From assembly GCF_007990775.1 (NCBI RefSeq), contig NZ_BJXB01000004.1:201791-265790 (forward strand): a stretch of DNA of 64,000 nucleotides, in the 5' to 3' direction. Numbering within the stretch: the stretch's first letter is position 1; each line of letters begins with the position of its first letter. The notes beneath the pieces were generated by a model, which ran no database searches, was not told the origin of the DNA, and saw only the letters and a list, made by a program, of their open reading frames with translations. This document shows, piece by piece, positions 8,229 through 16,445 of this stretch. The position numbers and the translations under genes were made by a program. This stretch comes from Deinococcus cellulosilyticus NBRC 106333 = KACC 11606. Its GTDB lineage: Bacteria; Deinococcota; Deinococci; Deinococcales; Deinococcaceae.

Positions 8229-9572
8229 TCATCCCCCCAGCAACGGACGAATGTCAAAATCATTCAGGCTGTAGGCCACTTTGGGAAAAATTTCATCTGC
8301 ACTCAGGGTGCCGTCCATGACCATGCTGTGAAGGATGTCCTTCTCGATCAGGCTCAGCCGGTAACGGAACTCTGCCATTTTGACCAATCGCTGGGCTTTC
8401 TGCTCCAGAGAAAGGGAAGCGAAAGAATCTTCTTCTGGGGTGGCTTCAGGTACAGGGCTGGATCTGCCAGGTGTGGGACGTGAAGCATCCTGAGCCAGTG
8501 CAAGCTGTGCCTGGTATCGGTCAGGATTTTCGATGATGTCGATCAGCAGACCTGTTTTGCTGCGGGGCTTGTATCCGGTGGAAAGCAAAACCTCCAGCTG
8601 CACCAGTGCACCCCGAATGCGCTCAGGAAAACTCTGCACCAGTTCCAGTGCCTTGGTTTTGGCCACTCGCTTTTCCTGCAGGAGCTGCAGAAGTTCGGGG
8701 TCTGGAATGCGTTCAAAAGAGGTCTCAAAAAAGTAGGACACCTGCTGGCTGTCCGCCCGGCCAGAATAACTGACCTCTTGCAGGTAACCCACCCGCACCA
8801 GGTCTTCATGGCTGCGTTCCAGGCTGCGGCGAATCCGGTAGGCGTCATCGGTCACTGCCAGTTTGAGAATCCGGGCCCAGTCAAACAGGTTGAAGTGCAG
8901 TTCATTCACCTGACGCATGGGGTCCAGGGCGTCCCGGCGGTTGGCCTCCAGTGTGCGGTAGAGTGCCCGACTGTTGGGCTGATCGAGTTGACTGAGCACC
9001 CGGCCACTGGTTGGAAAAATGTACCCGGCACGGATGCTGTTGACAATCTCCTCGGGGAGGGTGATTTCCAGCTGGCTGGCGGCGGTCAGGCTTTCCAGTT
9101 CGCTCTGTGTCTGGGCCATCCGCACAATGTGCTGGAAGGTGACCGACATCCATTTTTTGCTGGTGTGGTCCCGCCAGGCGCTCTTGATTTCATACTGGGA
9201 ACTGTAAAGCCGCTCCAGAGAGCGTTGCAGGGCCGCATACCCTTTGCCAGAAGGGTCAATGTTCGCCTCCTTGAGGAGTTCATAGGCACTGCAACTGACC
9301 TTGCTGTCCTCGGTGCCCTGCTTCATGTACAGGCTGAGGATGGCCGCGTAAACGTCACTGTCCAGACCGTGCGGCACCCCCAGGTCCATCTTTCCAGAGC
9401 AGGAAATTTTGAATTCTTGCTCCCCACTCACCCCGTGATAGGACCAGGAACTGTACCCTTCTGGAATCTGGCGCTGGATGGCGATCAGGTTCTGGCGGGC
9501 CACATTGAGCTCATGGTAGCGCCTGATCTGGGCTTCTTCTCCCTGCCGTTTCTTTCCAGCCATGAAGACCAT
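8229..9572 (-). CDS. Plasmid replication initiator (iteron-binding Rep, winged-helix type)
   Basis: 447 aa from ATG at 9572 (MVFMAGKK); ATG at 9563 is an equal alternative, since neither has a clear Shine-Dalgarno. The ORF runs open to 9785, but that extension passes through iteron copies, so it is not used. Features typical of replication initiator A-like Rep proteins are a central block (LYRTLEANRRDALDPMRQ, LFDWARILKL) and winged-helix-like segments (AYRIRRSLERSHEDLVRVGYL). The gene abuts a large array of direct repeats and is co-oriented with parAB. It should bind the iterons, melt the AT-rich region and load the helicase. A repeat copy lies between its probable -35 and -10, so it is probably autorepressed. 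Exact Rep family needs a profile search. Confidence 0.8.
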   Translation of the reverse strand: MVFMAGKKRQGEEAQIRRYHELNVARQNLIAIQRQIPEGYSSWSYHGVSGEQEFKISCSGKMDLGVPHGLDSDVYAAILSLYMKQGTEDSKVSCSAYELLKEANIDPSGKGYAALQRSLERLYSSQYEIKSAWRDHTSKKWMSVTFQHIVRMAQTQSELESLTAASQLEITLPEEIVNSIRAGYIFPTSGRVLSQLDQPNSRALYRTLEANRRDALDPMRQVNELHFNLFDWARILKLAVTDDAYRIRRSLERSHEDLVRVGYLQEVSYSGRADSQQVSYFFETSFERIPDPELLQLLQEKRVAKTKALELVQSFPERIRGALVQLEVLLSTGYKPRSKTGLLIDIIENPDRYQAQLALAQDASRPTPGRSSPVPEATPEEDSFASLSLEQKAQRLVKMAEFRYRLSLIEKDILHSMVMDGTLSADEIFPKVAYSLNDFDIRPLLGG

Positions 9573-9596
9573 TCTAGGTCGGAGGCAGGGAAATAA

Positions 9597-9626
9597 ACAG
9601 TATCGGGAAACCTGTGGTTTTTGCAA
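9597..9626 (-). promoter_or_regulatory. Rep promoter overlapped by an iteron (autoregulation site)
   Basis: On the minus strand a TTGCAA -35 (9621-9626) and TACTGT -10 (9597-9602) are separated by 18 bp. That spacer is the iteron copy at 9601-9622. Rep binding there would block RNA polymerase. Confidence 0.5.
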
Positions 9627-9949
9627 AAAAGGGTGCCGGGAAATCTGGATATTTACATAATTCTCAAGATCATTTTCGCCAAAAAACAAGTGACCCCTCT
9701 TTTGTGTTGTTACAGCTCCCAGAAAAACAGCACTGACAGGACTCTTTTCTGTTTCAGGCAGAAATAAAGGCCAGGGCAAACACATCGAAATTCAAAGTAT
9801 CGGGAAACCTGTGGTTTTTGAAAGGAAACCCTTTGCTGAACGATGTTCGTGCTGAGGCATACAGATTAGAAAGTATCGGGAAACCTGTGGTTTTTCAGGA
9901 GGTATCGGGAAACCTGTGGTTTTTGACCCACGGGAAACCTGTGGTTTTT
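9601..9949 (+). repeat. Iteron array, irregular part (copies 1-5)
   Basis: Direct repeats of TATCGGGAAACCTGTGG followed by TTTTT start at 9601, 9798, 9874 and 9903, plus a copy lacking TAT with its CGGG at 9931. A degenerate copy (CCGGGAAATCTGG) lies near 9637. All are in the same orientation. Spacing is irregular (197, 76, 29, about 25 bp). This part spans the rep promoter and leader. Confidence 0.93.
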
Positions 9950-9996
9950 TGTTGAATTTGCCGTACTGGTGCTTGAAATTGTGCTGCGCGTGATAC

Positions 9997-10217
9997 TATC
10001 GGGAAACCTGTGGTTTTTGCCCCCAAAACTATCGGGAAACCTGTGGTTTTTGGAGAACAGGGTATCGGGAAACCTGTGGTTTTTACCCCCAAAAGTATCG
10101 GGAAACCTGTGGCATTATCGGAATCCGAGTATCGGGAAACCTGTGGTTTTTACCCCCAAAAGTATCGGGAAACCTGTGGTTTTTACCCCCAAAAGTATCG
10201 GGAAACCTGTGGTTTTA
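9997..10217 (+). repeat. Iteron array, phased part (copies 6-12, 33-bp spacing)
   Basis: Seven copies of TATCGGGAAACCTGTGG start at 9997, 10030, 10063, 10096, 10130, 10163 and 10196. Steps are 33, 33, 33, 34, 33 and 33 bp, close to three helical turns, so the same protein face would be presented along one side of the DNA. The copy at 10096 has a changed 3' end (GGCATTA in place of GGTTTTT). Spacers often share ACCCCCAAAAG. This is the likely core of the replication origin. Confidence 0.95.
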
Positions 10218-10239
10218 GCGCTAAAATCATCGTGCAGCA

Positions 10240-10330
10240 CACCCGCCCTGATGATGATCTTTTTAATCAATCAGTTATTTTTTAAAAGATATCTATAAAA
10301 AATCATCAATCACGCAAAATCGAAAATTCG
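10240..10330. other. AT-rich region beside the iterons (candidate DNA unwinding element)
   Basis: Right after the last iteron, the sequence becomes very AT-rich (TTTTTAATCAATCAG, TTTTTTAAAAGATATC, AAAAAATCATCAATC), unlike its surroundings. Iteron origins usually carry such a melting region next to the repeats. No consensus DnaA box (TTATCCACA) was recognised. The following 270 bp up to the parB terminator holds no supported gene. Confidence 0.65.
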
Positions 10331-10600
10331 GAAGAGCCAGGAACCAGGCTCGAAACCAGACCAGTTCACAGGAGCCTCAAAACAGGCGGTTGAATTCTCC
10401 AACTTCGTGAAAACCCTGATGATTCCCGACTCCGAATGTCCCTGAGGGCTCGCAGAATCGTCTTTGATGCCCCTCAAATGTTCTCTGGGTAATCTTATAG
10501 GGGTCATGCAAAACCAGAGGGCTTATTGGCGATTTTAGAGCGTAATGGTCAATGTGTTGGTCTTGCTCAGCAGAGTGACCTGAGCATCACGCCCATCAAA

Positions 10601-10627
10601 CACAAAAACAGGGGACATCTCCCCTGT
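10601..10627 (-). terminator. Terminator of the parAB operon
   Basis: Stem ACAGGGGA/TCCCCTGT with a 4-base loop; read on the minus strand it is followed by TTTTTGTGTTTG. It lies 29 bp past the parB stop. Confidence 0.85.
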
Positions 10628-10655
10628 CTTAAGCAGCTTGAGATGGCTCGGCCCA

Positions 10656-11552
10656 TCACCCTTTCAAGAGTGCCTGAAGTTCCTGCAATTTCTGCTCCAC
10701 CAGGGCTTTCTTCTCGGGATTGAGGCGCTGGTACAGGCGGTGGTCTTTGCCCTTCAGGTAGGTTTCCACAAGTCCTGCAGCGGGTTTCGGCTCTTCCAGC
10801 AACTTCTGAACCCGTGTTTTGAGTTCCTGCAAACTGTACCCCCTGGAGAGGGTCTCTTCCAGAAGCTGCTGGCGTCGGGCATCTGGTTTGATTCTGTTCA
10901 GGACCCGTGCTTTGGTGTACTCGATCTGGCCCTTTTGCAGGGCCTGTTTCAGGTCTTCTGGAAGGTTCAAAAGGGGCAGGCGGTTTTTGACGAAACTCAG
11001 GAAAGTGAGTTTCGGATGGAGTTCCCGGATCAGGGCCTCCACCTCCTGAATCCGGCTCTGGGCGCTTTCCGAAGAATCATTTCCGAGGCTGACCAGAGAC
11101 CGAACCACTTCCTCCTGGGATTGCCTGAAATACAGGCTCAGGATGCCCACAATGGCCTGCGTCTGGGTGTATCCATCGAGGTCCTCACGCTGGGAGTTTT
11201 CGATCATCTGCAGGGTGGAAAGCTGCTGCGGGGTCTGTGCCGAAAGCACCACCGCAGGAATGCTCTCCTTTCCGGCCTCCAGGGAGGCACGGTACCGCCT
11301 TTCGCCGGTCACGATGGAGTACCCGCCCTCTGGACGGGGCTGCACCTGAATGGGGTTTTGCACCCCCAGTTTGCGGATGCTCTCACACAGGCTGGACAGG
11401 CCCTGAGGATCAAAGTACCTGCGCACCTGCAGAGGATCAGGATGAACGTCCTGCAGCGGAATGTTCTGGATGACCGGAGCATCTTCCTGGGCGAGGGCCA
11501 CATTCAGCAGTTTTGCGAGGCTTGCTGCGCCTCCTGCAGGGCGTTTACTCAT
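10656..11552 (-). CDS. parB: ParB-family centromere-binding protein (CTPase)
   Basis: 298 aa. The N-terminal ParB/Srx-type domain carries the CTP-binding motifs GERRYRAS (83-90) and ENSQREDL (118-125), both matching chromosomal and plasmid ParB proteins. The middle helical region (about 125-230) should hold the parS-reading helix-turn-helix, and the C-terminal coiled coil dimerises. A basic start (SKRPAGGAASLAKLLNVAL) resembles the ParA-contacting N-terminus. The gene starts 8 bases inside the 3' end of parA, so the two are translationally coupled. It would spread from a palindromic parS; the 18-bp palindromes at 5338, 8187, 19395 and 41684 are the best candidates in the window. Confidence 0.93.
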   Translation of the reverse strand: MSKRPAGGAASLAKLLNVALAQEDAPVIQNIPLQDVHPDPLQVRRYFDPQGLSSLCESIRKLGVQNPIQVQPRPEGGYSIVTGERRYRASLEAGKESIPAVVLSAQTPQQLSTLQMIENSQREDLDGYTQTQAIVGILSLYFRQSQEEVVRSLVSLGNDSSESAQSRIQEVEALIRELHPKLTFLSFVKNRLPLLNLPEDLKQALQKGQIEYTKARVLNRIKPDARRQQLLEETLSRGYSLQELKTRVQKLLEEPKPAAGLVETYLKGKDHRLYQRLNPEKKALVEQKLQELQALLKG

Positions 11553-12546
11553 TGACGTTCACCTGCACATTCAGGCTGGCCAGCAGTTCCTCGGTCACGG
11601 TGATGACCTCCCGGGCGGCCTCACTGTCCGGGCGGTACTGCAGAATGCTCTTGCGGTTCTGCCACGCGTCCTCGAAAAGCGTTCTTTCCCCGATGGGCTG
11701 GGACACCGGGCCGTACTTTTTCAGCACCGGAGCGATCTCCTCGTAGTAACCTTCGTCGGTGCTGTGCACGTTGCGCACAAAGCGGGTGGTGACGAACAGG
11801 GCGATCCGGTAGTTGGGGTTGCTCTTCTTGCAGATGTTCAGCACCTTGAAGACCCTTGGAAGCCCTCCCATGGTCTTCTCTTTGGGTGGGGTGGGCACGA
11901 TCATGGCGTCCCCGGCCAGCAGACAGGACATGGTCACCTGACCCACCGAGGGGGGGCAGTCGATCAGCACAAAATCGTACTGTTCCCGCACCGACTTCAG
12001 GGCGGAGGACAGCAGGTTCTGACCGTTGATCACGGTGGGGATGCTGAGTTCCAGACCGCTGATCTCCAGCTGGCTGGGCACCAGATGCAATTTTTCCGTG
12101 ACCTTGACGGGTTCGGGAAAGGAGAGCTCTTCGGTTTCCCAGATGTGGTTGATGGTCTGGTCCAGGGGGATCTGGGCAGGATTCAGTCCGAACATCTCGG
12201 TGAGGTTGGCCTGGCTGTCTGCGTCGATCAGGAGCACCCTGAAATTGAAAAGTTCCGCAAGGGCGTAACCCAGGTCGCGGGTGGTGGTGGATTTTCCGAC
12301 CCCTCCAGCATGGTTGAAGACGGGCAGCACATGGCAGCGGTTGATGTTCAGTTCAATGCCCACCCCGAGCGCCTCGGCGTATTTCAGGACACTGCGGATG
12401 GTGGGATTGTCACTGTTTTCCAGGTCCAGCACGCTCTGTTTGGACCGCACACCGATGCGCTTGGACACCGTCAGCAGGGTGATGTCCCTCCTGCTGCGGA
12501 TGTCCGCAAGCTGCCGCATCACTTCTTGCATGGAGTTTTGAGTCAT
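11545..12546 (-). CDS. parA: ParA-family partition ATPase with N-terminal helix-turn-helix and altered Walker A
   Basis: 333 aa. Residues 20-66 form an XRE-like helix-turn-helix (ITLLTVSKRIGVRSKQSVLDLE), as in ParA proteins that repress their own operon. The ATPase domain starts at residue 73. Its Walker A reads NHAGGVGKSTT (78-88): the P-loop lysine K85 is present, but the deviant signature lysine expected two residues after N78 is alanine (A80). Walker A' (LLIDADSQANLTEMFG) and Walker B (YDFVLIDCPPS) are intact. It should drive segregation with ParB. The promoter has a palindrome in its spacer (12558-12575). The start is ATG at 12546, with a -10 box 6 bases upstream and no Shine-Dalgarno, so the message is probably leaderless. 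Confidence 0.93.
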   Translation of the reverse strand: MTQNSMQEVMRQLADIRSRRDITLLTVSKRIGVRSKQSVLDLENSDNPTIRSVLKYAEALGVGIELNINRCHVLPVFNHAGGVGKSTTTRDLGYALAELFNFRVLLIDADSQANLTEMFGLNPAQIPLDQTINHIWETEELSFPEPVKVTEKLHLVPSQLEISGLELSIPTVINGQNLLSSALKSVREQYDFVLIDCPPSVGQVTMSCLLAGDAMIVPTPPKEKTMGGLPRVFKVLNICKKSNPNYRIALFVTTRFVRNVHSTDEGYYEEIAPVLKKYGPVSQPIGERTLFEDAWQNRKSILQYRPDSEAAREVITVTEELLASLNVQVNVNE

Positions 12547-12552
12547 TCCAGC

Positions 12553-12581
12553 ATGATGTCAGGTTTTAACCTGACTTTCAA
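12553..12581 (-). promoter_or_regulatory. parAB promoter with palindromic operator in the spacer
   Basis: On the minus strand: TTGAAA (-35, 12576-12581), a 17-bp spacer, CATCAT (-10, 12553-12558), then 6 bases to the parA ATG. The spacer is almost exactly the inverted repeat GTCAGGTT-AA-AACCTGAC (12558-12575). A repressor bound there would exclude RNA polymerase. ParA (it has an HTH) or ParB are the likely ligands. Confidence 0.65.
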
Positions 12582-13161
12582 GGGATTTTTCGGCATGAAT
12601 TTATTTGCCGTTCAGGGGCCATTCTTGTTCAGGGCTTGTGGGTCTCGTGAGCACATCGGAAGAGACCGTGGTGGGGGCTCTCACTGCTCCAGAGGCAGCA
12701 AGAGGTCCCTTCTTAGGTGATTTCCCTGATTCGTATGCAAATGCACTGAAATACAATTGATTTGTCCTTGAGAGGGTCGTTTTGATGATGGGTCAGATGT
12801 GAAAAGTTTCTGGTTTCGGCTTTTCACGGATGTCATGTGGAAAGGAGCCACAGAGGGCATGGCTTCTTCTGGAATCGCTCTTGATGAGGGTTCCTGAACC
12901 AAAATGGGTTGATTTGCGCCCACATCATGATCGACTTCATGATGTCTTCAATGGTTTTTAATCAGACAAAATTGACTTTGACTTGCAGACTTGATTGCTG
13001 CAAGGTCATCCTGATTTCTTCAGATCACAGGTGATTGCCCTTTCCTGAATTCCAAATGCAGGTGTTAACGGCAAATTAACGGCAAAAGGAGCACAGTCAA
13101 TCCAGCCAGTGGGGAAATACAAACACCCCGCTGGAATTCAGAGTGTTTTTGAGGAGGTCCA
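12582..13161. other. 580-bp spacer between parA and the toxin-like operon, with structured sites
   Basis: No supported gene; the 80-codon minus-strand ORF at 12681-12923 has no RBS and is low in complexity. Two sites stand out. One is an inverted repeat, ACATCATGA/TCATGATGT, with a 6-base spacer at 12922-12945; its half CATGATGTC also occurs at 12552-12560 next to the parA promoter. The other is an 11-bp tandem duplication, TTAACGGCAAA, at 13065-13086. The segment is AT-richer than the flanking genes and must hold the promoter of the operon starting at 13162. Confidence 0.55.
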
Positions 13162-14286
13162 ATGCTCGCTCCAGATCCCAGCAGAGTGATTGATCAGCTC
13201 ACCGCCAACTTCAACGCCCAGAACAGCATCACCGTGTGGGTGCAGGCCCTGCAGAACGTGAACATCTCTCCCGTTCTGGACCCTGAACCTTCCTGGTACA
13301 CCCAGCTTGAGGGCACCATCAAATCCAGTCAGGCCGACGCCCTGCCCTGGCTCACGGAATTCTCACCCCAGCTCGGGGCGCAGACCAGCCAGATGATCAT
13401 CAACTACGCCACCCTCTTTCAGCAGGCGGCGCAACTGGTTCAGCCCATCCTGAAGACCATCGCCACACAGCAAAACGGCACTCCCACCGCAGACCAGCAG
13501 AAAACCCTGCAACAGCTGTTTGCCCACCTGAAAGCCACCTCGGACCAGAATGCCGTGACCCTCAGCAGCCTGCAGAAGGGTCTGGATGGGTATGTGGCGC
13601 AGGTCAGCCAGAACAACACCACCCTGAAAACCTACCTCGATGACATCATCAACGCCGAGGGAGAAGCCGCCAAAAAAATCGAGCAGGTCCAGGCGCAGCT
13701 TCAGGCCCTGCAGATCAAACTGGCGCAGGATTCCACCAAGGCCACCAACTCCAGCATCAGTTACGGCACCTCCACCTTCGGCGTGATTGCCGGGATGACC
13801 TTCGGTCTGGCCCTCTCTGGAGGGGTGATTGCGCTGGGTGGGTTTGCGGTCAGCATCCTCAGCATCGGTGCGGCAGTGACCTTCGAGATCCTCTATTCCG
13901 CCGATGTGAAACGGGACCTGGACGCCATTGCAGATGCCATGTCGGAGCTTTCTGAAGACCAGTTGCAGCTGACCTTGCTGCAGGGTCTGAAATTCAACCT
14001 GGACACCCTGGACCAGATCAACGTGCAGGCCCAGGAGGGGAACAATCAGCTGACCGACCTGTGGACCAACACCAGTGAACTCCTTGATGCCCTGCTGGAC
14101 ACCCTGGTGCAGCCCCAGATCAACGTGACCACCATCAAGGCCCTGACCACCCTGAATGATGCCGCCGCTGCATGGCAGAAACTCAGTGATTTTGCCACCC
14201 GCGTGCAGCAGGTCAGCCTGCAGGTGCCCGCTCCGATTCAGCTTCCCCAGGTGGTGGTCGGTCAGAACCAGCCTGTAGCACACTGA
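13162..14286 (+). CDS. Alpha-pore-forming-toxin-like protein, component A (membrane-hairpin type)
   Basis: 374 aa, strong RBS (GAGGAGG). Almost entirely alpha-helical with long heptad-like stretches (residues 75-190 and 250-350) flanking one strongly hydrophobic hairpin at about 203-245 (GVIAGMTFGLAL, GGFAVSILSIGAAVTF). This is the layout of ClyA/HBL/NHE-type alpha-pore-forming toxins, in which the hydrophobic head inserts into target membranes. The N-terminal half is homologous to the next gene product (shared NAQNSITVWVQALQN / NANQTITAYAHALQN and IINYATLFQ / IINYGTTFN). There is no signal peptide. It is first in an operon of five genes. The family call rests on fold pattern and synteny, not a database match. 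Confidence 0.7.
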   Translation: MLAPDPSRVIDQLTANFNAQNSITVWVQALQNVNISPVLDPEPSWYTQLEGTIKSSQADALPWLTEFSPQLGAQTSQMIINYATLFQQAAQLVQPILKTIATQQNGTPTADQQKTLQQLFAHLKATSDQNAVTLSSLQKGLDGYVAQVSQNNTTLKTYLDDIINAEGEAAKKIEQVQAQLQALQIKLAQDSTKATNSSISYGTSTFGVIAGMTFGLALSGGVIALGGFAVSILSIGAAVTFEILYSADVKRDLDAIADAMSELSEDQLQLTLLQGLKFNLDTLDQINVQAQEGNNQLTDLWTNTSELLDALLDTLVQPQINVTTIKALTTLNDAAAAWQKLSDFATRVQQVSLQVPAPIQLPQVVVGQNQPVAH

Positions 14287-14368
14287 CTTTCCGGTCCACC
14301 CACAAGCTTGATACACAACCTCAATCCCATTCAGTCGGGGCCAGAAAACACCCCGAGAAGGAGCCTTT

Positions 14369-15502
14369 ATGTCCGATGCAGCCACCTCCCTTGCTCCCCA
14401 GACCGATGCCACCCAGCAGACCCTCACCGATCAATTCAATGCCAACCAGACCATCACAGCGTATGCCCACGCCCTGCAGAACATTCAACTGACCCCCACC
14501 ACCAACCCACCCCAGCAGTGGTACACCGATTTCCTGGCCAACCTGAAAATCGCTCAGGGTCACGCCAACACCTGGGTGACGGACCTCGGGCCGGAGATTT
14601 TTGCAAAAGTCCCCCAGAGCATCATCAACTACGGCACCACCTTCAACATTGCCACCCAGCAGATCCTGAACATCCTCTCCCAGGCCGGAGACAACCCCAC
14701 GGACGCCCAGAGGCAGGAGATCATCGGGATGATCAACGCCCTGCTCGTCGACCTGGGCATCCAGCAGCAGACCATTGTGGACGTGCAGGCGAAGCTGCAG
14801 CAGTTCGCTGTGGATGTGCAGTCGGACCACAGCACCCTGCTGGATGGCCAGAATTCTGCTTACAAGGAAGCGCAACTGGACCAGCAGAAAATTGACACCA
14901 TCAACGCCAAGATCAATTCAATCCAGCAGAAAATCCAGCAGGACAGCACCCTGGCGACCGTTTCAGAAATCGGGCTGGGGGTGGGCATCTTCCTGGCTGT
15001 TGCAGGCTTTGCCCTGGCCGTGGCCACTGCAGGTGCAGCCGCGCCCATCGTGGTCGGTGTGGTGGGCGTGATCGCTGTAGGTGGAGCCATTGCCGGAACA
15101 GTGATTTTCAACAAAAAGGTTCAAGAGGACCTGGACGAACTGCACCAGTTGCAAAATGAGCTGAGCGACGAGCAGGCACAGGTGTCTGCCCTGCAGGGCA
15201 TCTCCAACTCCATCGGGGCCCTGGTCACCCAGAATGAGGCCGCCACCAAGGCCATCTCTGACGTGCTGAACACCTGGGCCGTGCTGAAAACCAAACTGGC
15301 AGCAGTGATGACCGACCTGCAAAACGCCGAGGCCCCCGATCTTCCGGGCATCCTGATGCAACTCGACATTCAGACCGCCCAGACCCAGTGGACGCAGCTC
15401 ACCGATTTCGCCACCAAGATGCAGCAGATCAACACCACGGTGCAGCAGCCCATCATGAATCCCCCTGCACAGGCCGTGCAGCCCGCCGAACAGGTCGCCT
15501 GA
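14369..15502 (+). CDS. Alpha-pore-forming-toxin-like protein, component B (membrane-hairpin type)
   Basis: 377 aa, RBS AAGGAG 5 bases before ATG at 14369. A paralog of the preceding protein with the same order: N-terminal helices, a long coiled-coil-like helix (about 120-195), a glycine/alanine-rich hydrophobic hairpin at about 200-247 (VGIFLAVAGFALAVAT then PIVVGVVGVIAVGG), then a second long helical arm (250-360). The end (QWTQLTDFATKMQQINTTVQ) parallels AWQKLSDFATRVQQVSLQV of component A. Two hairpin components plus one without a hairpin is the composition of tripartite toxins such as Nhe, Hbl and the Aeromonas and Serratia three-part systems. No signal peptide is seen, so export would need lysis or a dedicated route. 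Confidence 0.7.
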   Translation: MSDAATSLAPQTDATQQTLTDQFNANQTITAYAHALQNIQLTPTTNPPQQWYTDFLANLKIAQGHANTWVTDLGPEIFAKVPQSIINYGTTFNIATQQILNILSQAGDNPTDAQRQEIIGMINALLVDLGIQQQTIVDVQAKLQQFAVDVQSDHSTLLDGQNSAYKEAQLDQQKIDTINAKINSIQQKIQQDSTLATVSEIGLGVGIFLAVAGFALAVATAGAAAPIVVGVVGVIAVGGAIAGTVIFNKKVQEDLDELHQLQNELSDEQAQVSALQGISNSIGALVTQNEAATKAISDVLNTWAVLKTKLAAVMTDLQNAEAPDLPGILMQLDIQTAQTQWTQLTDFATKMQQINTTVQQPIMNPPAQAVQPAEQVA

Positions 15503-15555
15503 GTTTCTGCACATGCTGCGCCTCTCTTGAAAGGAGGCGCAGCAGGAGGTTTTCA

Positions 15556-16416
15556 ATGCTTGCACCCGATCCATCCACCACCGAGAGCCAGTTGCAGAGT
15601 GCAGGAAGCACCGTTTCTCCGGTCACCGAGTACTGTCAGGCCCTGCGCACCCTGGTTTCACCCTATCAGGCCTACGTTCCAGCGAGTGCCCAGCAGGTGC
15701 TTCACCAGAGCCAGCAGGATGCGAAAAGCTGGAGTGGCCTCTGTCAGCGTTACACCACAGGCCTGCCCACCGCGATTGTGCAGGTGGGAAACAGTTACCT
15801 GCAGGCTTCCGGTCCTCTGCAAACAGCTGCAGATCAACTCTCCATGGACCCCTCAGACCAGAACGCCCTTTCCAGCCTGACCCAGGCCCTTTCCGGGGTG
15901 CAGCAGACTTTGCAGGAACAACTCGACACCCTGCACGCCCTGCAGCAGGATGTGGTGGCCTTTGAGCAGAAAATCCAGCAGGACGAACAGCAGATGACCG
16001 AGGTGGTCAACAGCCTGAGTGGCGCTGCCCTCAGTGCAGCGCAGGCCACCCTGTCCACCCAGTTTCTGCAGAGCAACGTGCTGGGTCCCTGCATTGCCAT
16101 TGTCTCAATCAACTCCCAGATCAACCTGCAACTGACCACCATGGACGCTCCCGAAGTGGTGGGGGTGGCCTTGCTGCAGGCCCTGCTCAGTCAACTGATC
16201 ACCCTCAATGGGCATGCCACCCAGGCCCTGTCTGCGGTACTCGATTCCCTGAGTGTGCTGAATGTGAAATACCAGGCGGTCTTAAGTGACCTGGCGCAGG
16301 CCACCAACGACACCCTGCCTGCCATCCTGCAGGGTCTGGAACTTCAGGTCAGCCTGCAGGCGTGGCAGCAACTCGTGGATTATGCCTCTGGCATGCTGAC
16401 CCCCCAGCAGGCCTGA
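15556..16416 (+). CDS. Alpha-pore-forming-toxin-like protein, component C (no membrane hairpin)
   Basis: 286 aa. ATG at 15556 is chosen over upstream in-frame codons because AGGAGGT lies 7 bases before it and because its first residues, MLAPDPS, equal those of component A. It is helical throughout, with a coiled-coil stretch (about 110-160, TLHALQQDVVAFEQKIQQDEQQ). Where A and B have a hydrophobic hairpin, C has only a mild segment (LGPCIAIVSINSQINLQL). The C-terminal region (LQAWQQLVDYASGM) matches the tail of A and B. By analogy with tripartite alpha-toxins it could be the soluble lytic or cap component. Assignment is by inference. Confidence 0.65.
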   Translation: MLAPDPSTTESQLQSAGSTVSPVTEYCQALRTLVSPYQAYVPASAQQVLHQSQQDAKSWSGLCQRYTTGLPTAIVQVGNSYLQASGPLQTAADQLSMDPSDQNALSSLTQALSGVQQTLQEQLDTLHALQQDVVAFEQKIQQDEQQMTEVVNSLSGAALSAAQATLSTQFLQSNVLGPCIAIVSINSQINLQLTTMDAPEVVGVALLQALLSQLITLNGHATQALSAVLDSLSVLNVKYQAVLSDLAQATNDTLPAILQGLELQVSLQAWQQLVDYASGMLTPQQA

Positions 16417-16445
16417 AACCCTTTCAACCTCCCAAGGAGACCTCC

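Noticed and set aside
9573..9785. N-terminal extension of the replication initiator
   Set aside because: It would translate the iteron at 9601 and the promoter; the protein-like sequence begins only at 9572 or 9563.
9601..10217. Regularly spaced repeats resembling a CRISPR array
   Set aside because: Spacers are only 11-12 bp, often share ACCCCCAAAAG, and there are no cas genes; the array adjoins a Rep gene, so these are iterons.
12681..12923. 80-codon minus-strand ORF upstream of parA
   Set aside because: No RBS or leaderless -10 box, no recognisable features, AT-rich spacer composition.
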